A stretch of DNA of 6,091 bases from Bacteroidota bacterium. Its GTDB lineage: Bacteria; Bacteroidota; Bacteroidia; Flavobacteriales_F; PHOS-HE28. Below the pieces are notes generated by a model that had not been told where the DNA came from, made no database searches, and worked only from the letters and a program-made list of their open reading frames with translations. Both the position numbers and the translations under genes were made by a program. The DNA lies in NCBI GenBank assembly GCA_023428865.1, contig JAEYWT010000222.1, positions 1-6,091 of the forward strand. The letters are read 5' to 3'. Below, piece by piece: positions 1 through 4,866 of the stretch (position 1 is its first letter; each line of letters opens with the position of its first letter).

Positions 1-34
1 AGCCAGGCCAGAGCGGCGGTGGCGAAATTGACTT

Positions 35-1003
35 CTAGAGCGGCACCACCTCGAAACGCGGACAGCCTACCTGTCCATGTTCGCTGTAGAAGTCAATGAA
101 CTGGAGCTTGTAGAAGCTGCCATCCGCGGCATGAACGATGTATACGCGTGTTGCGTCGATCACATAGGAGGCGCTCTCGAAGAGGTACACCTTCCAATCG
201 TAACCGATCGCATCGCGCGCGGTACTGAACGGATGGTTCAACGTATCACCGAGCGTGACATTATCGAAGGAGGCCGTGTTCAGCTTGGCCACACGGACAC
301 CCGGCGCGGAAAGCGCACCAGATACGAGGTAAGGCTGGAAGGGTTCGTAGAACTGGTGCGTGTATTGCGTTACTACGATATCCCATTGGCCACGCTCAGG
401 CTCAACCTCCACCACGCCTGCACCGCTTTTGTAGCATGTGAAGGAGCGCGCACCATCCTTCGGCACGGTAACGGTCTGTAACTGTGTTCCATTGAGGCGC
501 GCCAATTCGAAGACATACTCCGAAGGGGAAACGGAAAGGAAGCGGAACTTACGGTACCCCTGTGGAATACCGATGTGGTCGAAGCCGAGATCGATCAAGT
601 ACACATCATCGTTGTTGCGCCAATCGCCGATGGCGGTACTGTCTCGGTGGCCGCTGGGTGCATCGATATGGCGCCCTGCACCCATGCCAACGGTATCATG
701 CACCGCAGCGATGTCCACCGCTCCGAGGTTCCAAGCCGTCATCATCTTGGATCCGTTGAGGTACACGCGCCAACCCTCTGGTGCGCTCTCGAAGGCAAGA
801 TCCCAGATCAACTTCGAGTTGGTACGTTGTACAGTGCCCGTGCGCAGATCCATCCAAAGCTGATCCTGGTAGCCGGGCCCCATACAAGCCTGTACGGTCA
901 TGGCCTCCCCAGTGGAATTCCGCGCAGGCACGGGTAGCTCATCCTTTAGGCAAGATGAAAGCGAAACGCTCAACACAGCACCGATCAGAAGCGTACTTCT
1001 CAT
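35..1003 (-). CDS. HmuY-family surface lipoprotein with two tandem HmuY-like domains
   Basis: This 322-residue protein is predicted to be an outer-membrane, surface-exposed heme-binding lipoprotein (hemophore) working with the receptor encoded just upstream. It starts with a lipoprotein signal peptide (MRSTLLIGAVLSVSL) and a lipobox ending LSSC, with C18 as the lipidated residue. C18 is followed by LKDE, which fits the K-(D/E)2 surface-export signal known from Bacteroidota. HmuY-type landmarks occur twice. Domain 1 (about 45-178) has WDLAFES at 67-73 and a DVYLIDLG strand at 133-140 followed by YRKFRFLS. Domain 2 (about 187-322) has WDIVVTQY at 207-214, PYLVSGAL at 224-231, IGYDWK at 266-271 and RVYIVHAADG...YKLQFIDFY at 286-305. 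Classical HmuY is about 216 residues with one such domain, so this is a doubled version. Candidate ligand residues include several His (102, 112, 119, 143, 216) and M87-M88. The ATG overlaps the receptor stop codon in ATGA. Family placement is fairly secure; heme as the ligand is inferred. Confidence 0.82.
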   Translation of the reverse strand: MRSTLLIGAVLSVSLSSCLKDELPVPARNSTGEAMTVQACMGPGYQDQLWMDLRTGTVQRTNSKLIWDLAFESAPEGWRVYLNGSKMMTAWNLGAVDIAAVHDTVGMGAGRHIDAPSGHRDSTAIGDWRNNDDVYLIDLGFDHIGIPQGYRKFRFLSVSPSEYVFELARLNGTQLQTVTVPKDGARSFTCYKSGAGVVEVEPERGQWDIVVTQYTHQFYEPFQPYLVSGALSAPGVRVAKLNTASFDNVTLGDTLNHPFSTARDAIGYDWKVYLFESASYVIDATRVYIVHAADGSFYKLQFIDFYSEHGQVGCPRFEVVPL

Positions 1004-3279
1004 TTCGTTCCGGTCTTCAGGTCCAACTCGATACGCACGAACGCCAAGCGCCCGGTTGACATGGGCACGCTGGTACCACCACCACTGTGCGCCCCACCGG
1101 ACATGGATGCGTTGATGTTCTTCACATCGAAGAGGTTCTTACATCCACCGGTAAGCGCCACACGGCCACGCAGGATCTTCTTGGTCAACGCCGCATCGGC
1201 CATGTGGAACGCACCAATGAAGGAACGGCCTAATGAACCATCTTCCAGCAAGGCATAATTGGCCAACCGATCCTGCCACTTCCAGAAGATGGAACCGCTC
1301 CATCCCTTACGCAGCCATTGTTTGGTGATGGAACCACGCACTTCACTGGAGAAGAGGTAAGGGCTGTTGGTGGCCGCAGCGAGCTCATCATAACGGCCGG
1401 TGATGGCGGCACCGCACGAGATCACCCAGTGGCCGTTGTCCCAACCCGTACCGATGCTTCCGCCGGTGGTGCGATACTCACCGATGTTAACGTACGAGTA
1501 TTGTGTACCGCTGATCTGAGCCAAGGTGATCAGATCATTGATCACGTTGTGGAACAGGGACACCTCGCTGGTGTAGACACCTTTGTCCTTCGCGTGGCGG
1601 TAGGCCAAGGCGCCACTGAAATTGTGCGAGCGTTCGGCGTTCAGGTCGGTATTACCCACGATGTCGTGGTTCACATCCACGAAGAAGAGATAGAGTTCTT
1701 TCAACGATGGTGCACGGAAACCACTGGCATAGGAAGCGCGTAGGGTGAAGCCTTTGCTCAGTTGCCAACGCACGTTGAGCGAAGGGATCAGCGGGGCGCC
1801 ATATCGGGTGTTGTACGCATACCGCACACCAGGGCGAAGGGTCACCTTGCTGGTAGCCCGGTACTCCATGCTGGCCATGACAGCATAGTCGCCGATCTGT
1901 TCTTCACCCGTGCCGACCCGTTGGCCGGAACCGGTCTCGAGGTTGAGGTCGATGCCCGCTTCGTAATCGATACGTGAACTATCCTTGGCTTGGGCGAAGG
2001 TGGCGCGTACGTTGGTGAGCGTGAAGGAAGAGGTGTCCTGCTCGCCGGCGGCATCCACCAGTTGTTCGCTCAAGGTGGTCAGGTCTCTATACCATAAGTT
2101 GCTATAGCGGGTATAGCGGTTGTGCGCCACCATGACGTTCGCCTTGCGCCCGTTCCCGAAGCGGCCTTCGGTGGTAACGGCATTGTCCAACCGGATGGTG
2201 GTGTAACGTTCGTCGAAGGCCGAGACGTTGTATGGCGCGCGCGGCAGACCACGACTGGTGATCACATCATGCATGCCTTCGGCTTTGTAACCGAAGTCCC
2301 AATTATTACCGGTATGCCGGTAGCTGAAGCGGCCGAAGTATTGCTCACGCGGTTTCCACTGCTGGAAACGGGTTGAATCGGCTATTGCGGGCGAAAGGTC
2401 CACCAAGCCTGTGTGGCGTGGATCCCAACCGGCAAAGAAGTTTCGACCACCGGTCAGCACCACATCGTTGTTGCCCCAATGGCGTGTAGCGGTAAGGGTG
2501 GTGTTGAGTCGACCGATGTGTTCCGCGTAAGCCGAGCCTTTCAAGGTGGCTGGTCGTCCGCCGCCTTTGCGGGTGATCAGGTTGATGGTACCAGCGAGTG
2601 CATTGGTGCCGTAGTTCACGCTGAGCGGACCTTCCACCACTTCCACACGTTCGATGCCCGTAAGGTCGATCTGCGCCAGGTCGATGTTACCATCCTGTCT
2701 ACCGATCACCGGCACTCCATCGATCAGCAGCTTCACGTTCTGGCCGCCGAGCCCTTGCATGCTCATGCTGGTGCCGAGCTGGTTGTCTTGCGAAAGGCGG
2801 ATATTCAATTCGTTGCGCAGGGCATCGCCCAGGTTGTTGGCGGCCATGCGTTGGATCTGCGTGGCATCGATCACCCGTACGCGGTGTACGGCTTTCTCTG
2901 GGCTTACGGGAGCATACTGCCCGGTGACCACGAATTCGGGCAGACCCAAGGAACCAGGTTTCAAGGTGTAACGGCTCAGCGTTCCATCACCGAAACGTAC
3001 CGTGTCCATCACCGTGGTATACCCAACGAAGGAAACGCGCAGTACCACCTCAGCTCCGCGCATGGCATCGGAAAGGACGATCTGGCCTTCACCTTTCGCA
3101 TCCAGCACCACCAGCCCTCCTGCCAGGGAGCCTGCAAGCGGTTGCCAGGCCACGTGTGCGTAGGGAACGGGCTTTCCATCCACATCGCTCACCGCCACTG
3201 CGTGCTGTGCCTGGGTCGTACACCAACCCAAGGCTAGTGCCAGCGAGAGCACGCTTTTGAAGATCACCGCACGCATCAT
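1000..3279 (-). CDS. TonB-dependent outer-membrane receptor, heme/hemoglobin type (HmuR-like)
   Basis: This 759-residue receptor is predicted to take up heme or a heme-protein ligand across the outer membrane, powered by TonB-ExbBD. In order: signal peptide 1-24 (cleavage near TTQA/QH); a carboxypeptidase-regulatory-like beta domain at about 25-107; a TonB-box-like segment EFVVTGQ at 115-121; a plug domain at about 130-238 with the typical VKLLIDGVPV and ERVEVVEGPLSVNYGTNA...INLITRK motifs; and a 22-strand-type barrel from about 240 to the end. The barrel carries FRAP (521-524) then ELY, and NTDL (543-546), corresponding to the FRAP/YRAP and NPDL boxes of bacterial heme receptors, with H538 between them. 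A Gly/Ser/His-rich loop lies at 726-739. The start is the first of two adjacent ATGs, 5 bases after an AAGGTG Shine-Dalgarno-like site. The C-terminus (IELDLKTGTK) is not aromatic, unlike most barrels. The gene is translationally coupled to the following lipoprotein. Substrate could also be another tetrapyrrole or a metal chelate. Confidence 0.9.
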   Translation of the reverse strand: MMRAVIFKSVLSLALALGWCTTQAQHAVAVSDVDGKPVPYAHVAWQPLAGSLAGGLVVLDAKGEGQIVLSDAMRGAEVVLRVSFVGYTTVMDTVRFGDGTLSRYTLKPGSLGLPEFVVTGQYAPVSPEKAVHRVRVIDATQIQRMAANNLGDALRNELNIRLSQDNQLGTSMSMQGLGGQNVKLLIDGVPVIGRQDGNIDLAQIDLTGIERVEVVEGPLSVNYGTNALAGTINLITRKGGGRPATLKGSAYAEHIGRLNTTLTATRHWGNNDVVLTGGRNFFAGWDPRHTGLVDLSPAIADSTRFQQWKPREQYFGRFSYRHTGNNWDFGYKAEGMHDVITSRGLPRAPYNVSAFDERYTTIRLDNAVTTEGRFGNGRKANVMVAHNRYTRYSNLWYRDLTTLSEQLVDAAGEQDTSSFTLTNVRATFAQAKDSSRIDYEAGIDLNLETGSGQRVGTGEEQIGDYAVMASMEYRATSKVTLRPGVRYAYNTRYGAPLIPSLNVRWQLSKGFTLRASYASGFRAPSLKELYLFFVDVNHDIVGNTDLNAERSHNFSGALAYRHAKDKGVYTSEVSLFHNVINDLITLAQISGTQYSYVNIGEYRTTGGSIGTGWDNGHWVISCGAAITGRYDELAAATNSPYLFSSEVRGSITKQWLRKGWSGSIFWKWQDRLANYALLEDGSLGRSFIGAFHMADAALTKKILRGRVALTGGCKNLFDVKNINASMSGGAHSGGGTSVPMSTGRLAFVRIELDLKTGTK

Positions 3280-3284
3280 TCGTT

Positions 3285-3290
3285 CACCTT
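3285..3290 (-). promoter_or_regulatory. Shine-Dalgarno-like site of the TonB receptor gene
   Basis: AAGGTG lies 5 bases upstream of the first ATG at 3279. Strong Shine-Dalgarno sites are uncommon in Bacteroidota, so this supports the MM start rather than an internal one. The neighbouring HmuY/T9SS gene has only an A-rich leader instead. Confidence 0.45.
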
Positions 3291-3304
3291 ACAAAGGACC
3301 GAAG

Positions 3305-3355
3305 TCACTTGTTCTTGATCGTCACACCATCGTCGATCGGCACGTCGCCGGTCAT
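3305..3355 (-). other. Short coding-like stretch (16 codons) ahead of the TonB receptor
   Basis: An ATG-initiated frame encodes MTGDVPIDDGVTIKNK and stops 25 bases before the receptor start. The frame is open upstream for a further 23 codons, back to the stop codon of the HmuY/T9SS gene, and lies in the same frame as that gene. Its third codon positions are mostly G or C (ACC, GGC, GAC, GTG, ATC, AAG, AAC), like the real genes here. It could be a leader peptide, the remnant C-terminus of a lost gene, or chance. It has no recognisable Shine-Dalgarno site and no recognised family. Confidence 0.2.
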
Positions 3356-3368
3356 CTCCAACACCTTG

Positions 3369-3410
3369 AAAAGACAGGTCCCGGCCGGCCGAAGACCAGA
3401 CCGGGACCTG
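3369..3410 (-). terminator. Intrinsic terminator after the HmuY/T9SS gene
   Basis: A perfect 10-bp stem is formed by CAGGTCCCGG (3375-3384) and CCGGGACCTG (3401-3410), with a 16-base loop. Read on the minus strand, the stem is followed immediately by TCTTTTC, a short T-rich tract. It begins 14 bases after the stop codon at 3425. It should end or attenuate transcription before the receptor gene, although no convincing separate promoter is visible between it and that gene. Confidence 0.8.
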
Positions 3411-3424
3411 TAACCTAGTCGTTC

Positions 3425-4672
3425 TTACTGCACCACGATACGTGTGGTGAAGCTCATTCCATCAGCATCCAAGCGGGCCACATACAGACCTGCTTGCACA
3501 CCGGCCAGATCCACGGGTACCTGCACCAGTTCACCGGCACCATTCACCAGTTGCTGGCGAACGACACGACCGGCGCGGTCCAAGATGGTGAGCTGGCCGT
3601 TACGCACTGCGCTGTTCAGGATGATGTTGACCTGACCGGCACTGGTCGGGTTGGGATATACGGCAAGCTGTCCGAATGCTTCCTCGGCTACGCTTACGCT
3701 GCTCACCAATTCCTGGGTGAAGGTCATTTCACCATTGGCACTTCCACCATAACCGGTGAAGATGAGTTTCCAGATGTTGGTGTTGCGGTCTTCCACGAAA
3801 TAGGTGCGGTCTTGCGCATAGTCGTATTGCAACGTGCCCGTATTGAAGGTCTTCCAATCGGAACCGATGATGTTGATGGCGCTATCCATGTCCGCGCTGT
3901 TCCACATGGCCTCGGCCGTGGGCACACCATCTACCTGCATGGCACGCACCAGTTTGTTCTGTAGCACACCAGCCACCGGATAAGGAGTAGGCTCCGGTGC
4001 GTTGATGATGGCGATGTACTTGGTGAAGAGCAGGTCCCACTCGGGAGCTACGGGCTCTTGGTCCACGGTGCTGTTGGTGGCGAGGTTGAAGAAGCCGAAG
4101 TTCTTGCCTTGGAAGTTCGATTTCAGCAAGGTGCTGGTCTGCTCGTTGTTACCGTCGATATCGGCAAAGGTGAAGGAGTAGGCACCGCTGGCCAGGGAGT
4201 TGATGCGCAGCTTGCGGAAATTGCCTTCGAGGTCTTCGATCGCATAGATCTTGGCACCCACGATGGTGTGGGTGATCATGTTGTAGTTACCCCAGCCCAC
4301 GTTGAGCCCAGTGGGTTCGTGCAGGTTGTTGCCATTGGTGAGGGCACCTTCGGACCAGTTCGTTTCGGAGTTCTGGATCGCGGCCCAGTTCTCCACATCA
4401 GGTGCGGTAAGGGTTTCCCACTCGCTCACCTCAACACCGGTCTCGTAGGCCTTCAGGCCCTTGGCGGTATTCACCAGGATGGAAGAGTTGAACGAGTTGA
4501 TCTCGAAACCGAGGTCCCAAGCGGCCAAGGGAGCGGTTCCCTGAACGCCGTTGGCAAGGCTGTAGTAGGTCTGATCCGCGTTCCCAGCTCCGGTGGAGAT
4601 GGCGACCGTGGTCTGTGCGGAGGCGCAAACACCAACGAGCAAAGCGGAGGAGAGGAGTATAGTGTGCTTCAT
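3425..4672 (-). CDS. Secreted HmuY-like protein, two tandem domains plus T9SS type A sorting domain
   Basis: This 415-residue protein is predicted to be exported by the type IX secretion system and to bind heme or a similar ligand at or beyond the cell surface. The start is taken at the ATG at 4672 because MKHTILLSSALLVGVCASA is a clean signal peptide; an in-frame ATG 36 codons upstream (4780) would put a non-signal-like stretch in front of it. HmuY-like domain 1 (about 35-172) has YYSLANG, AAWDLGFE at 50-57 and KIYAIEDLEGNFRKLRI at 141-157. Domain 2 (about 192-322) has FGFFNLATN, EWDLLFTKY at 211-219, PYPVAGVLQN at 230-239, IGSDWK at 269-274 and TYFVEDRNTNIWKLIFTGYG at 290-309. The C-terminal domain (about 333-415) has the type A sorting hallmarks: YPNPT at 339-343, GLYVARL near the end and the terminal RIVVQ. 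The mature chain has only two histidines, H118 and H135. It is a paralogue of the lipoprotein at 35-1003. A terminator follows it, so its co-transcription with the receptor may be limited. Confidence 0.85.
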   Translation of the reverse strand: MKHTILLSSALLVGVCASAQTTVAISTGAGNADQTYYSLANGVQGTAPLAAWDLGFEINSFNSSILVNTAKGLKAYETGVEVSEWETLTAPDVENWAAIQNSETNWSEGALTNGNNLHEPTGLNVGWGNYNMITHTIVGAKIYAIEDLEGNFRKLRINSLASGAYSFTFADIDGNNEQTSTLLKSNFQGKNFGFFNLATNSTVDQEPVAPEWDLLFTKYIAIINAPEPTPYPVAGVLQNKLVRAMQVDGVPTAEAMWNSADMDSAINIIGSDWKTFNTGTLQYDYAQDRTYFVEDRNTNIWKLIFTGYGGSANGEMTFTQELVSSVSVAEEAFGQLAVYPNPTSAGQVNIILNSAVRNGQLTILDRAGRVVRQQLVNGAGELVQVPVDLAGVQAGLYVARLDADGMSFTTRIVVQ

Positions 4673-4700
4673 GTGAAGTCGTTCTCGTTTTTTGAGGTCG

Positions 4701-4732
4701 CAAAGCAACAACCCACTTACGGGAGGCGGCAA
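4701..4732 (-). promoter_or_regulatory. Weak Bacteroidota-type promoter candidate for the HmuY/T9SS gene
   Basis: TTGCTTTG (4701-4708, minus strand) partly matches the Bacteroidota -7 consensus TAnnTTTG, and a TTG at 4730-4732 lies 21 bases upstream, near the expected -33 position. This would give a leader of roughly 20 bases. The leader just before the ATG is A-rich (CAAAAAACGAGAACGA) without a Shine-Dalgarno site, as is common in this phylum. No Fur-box-like palindrome was recognised. The match is imperfect, so this is only a candidate. Confidence 0.28.
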
Positions 4733-4803
4733 TAGCTGGATCGTGCTAGAGGGGGCTGTTCCGTCATGGAACTGCAACAAAGGGTGTATGGGGCGTGAAT
4801 CGA

Positions 4804-4847
4804 CGCGGCCCAGGCTTTCCGGATCGTTCCGGACCGCCCAGGCCGCG
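4804..4847 (-). terminator. Strong hairpin after the repeat-protein gene, probable terminator
   Basis: Outer arms CGCGGCC (4804-4810) and GGCCGCG (4841-4847) pair perfectly. After a two-base mismatch the GGC/GCC pairing continues, and the inner arms TCCGGA (4818-4823) and TCCGGA (4828-4833) close a 4-base loop. The stem begins 19 bases after the stop codon at 4867 on the minus strand. There is no T-tract on either side, so it may act as an mRNA 3' stabiliser or a factor-dependent terminator rather than a canonical intrinsic one. Confidence 0.55.
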
Positions 4848-4866
4848 CCTTCACCTGACCTCTAGG

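Noticed and set aside
26..97. 9-bp inverted repeat ATTGACTTC / GAAGTCAAT spanning the end of the lipoprotein gene
   Set aside because: The loop is more than 50 bases, one arm lies inside coding sequence, and there is no T-tract. A match of this length is plausible by chance.
2413..3237. Long plus-strand open frame (274 codons) opposite the TonB receptor
   Set aside because: It lies wholly inside the well-supported receptor gene on the other strand. Its translation has no recognisable domain, and long antisense frames are expected where third positions are GC-rich.
3292..3299. TTTG-containing -7-like element (GTCCTTTG) just before the receptor start
   Set aside because: It matches only the TTTG half, has no TTG at the -33 distance, and would place the transcript start almost at the ATG.
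4058..4735. Plus-strand open frame (225 codons) opposite the HmuY/T9SS gene
   Set aside because: The minus-strand frame encodes a signal peptide and clear domain motifs. The plus-strand product is low-complexity Gly/Val-rich and looks like a mirror of the coding strand.
4673..4780. Upstream ATG at 4780 as the start of the HmuY/T9SS gene
   Set aside because: It would add 36 residues (beginning MLQFHDGTAP) ahead of a textbook signal peptide and would cover the only promoter candidate.
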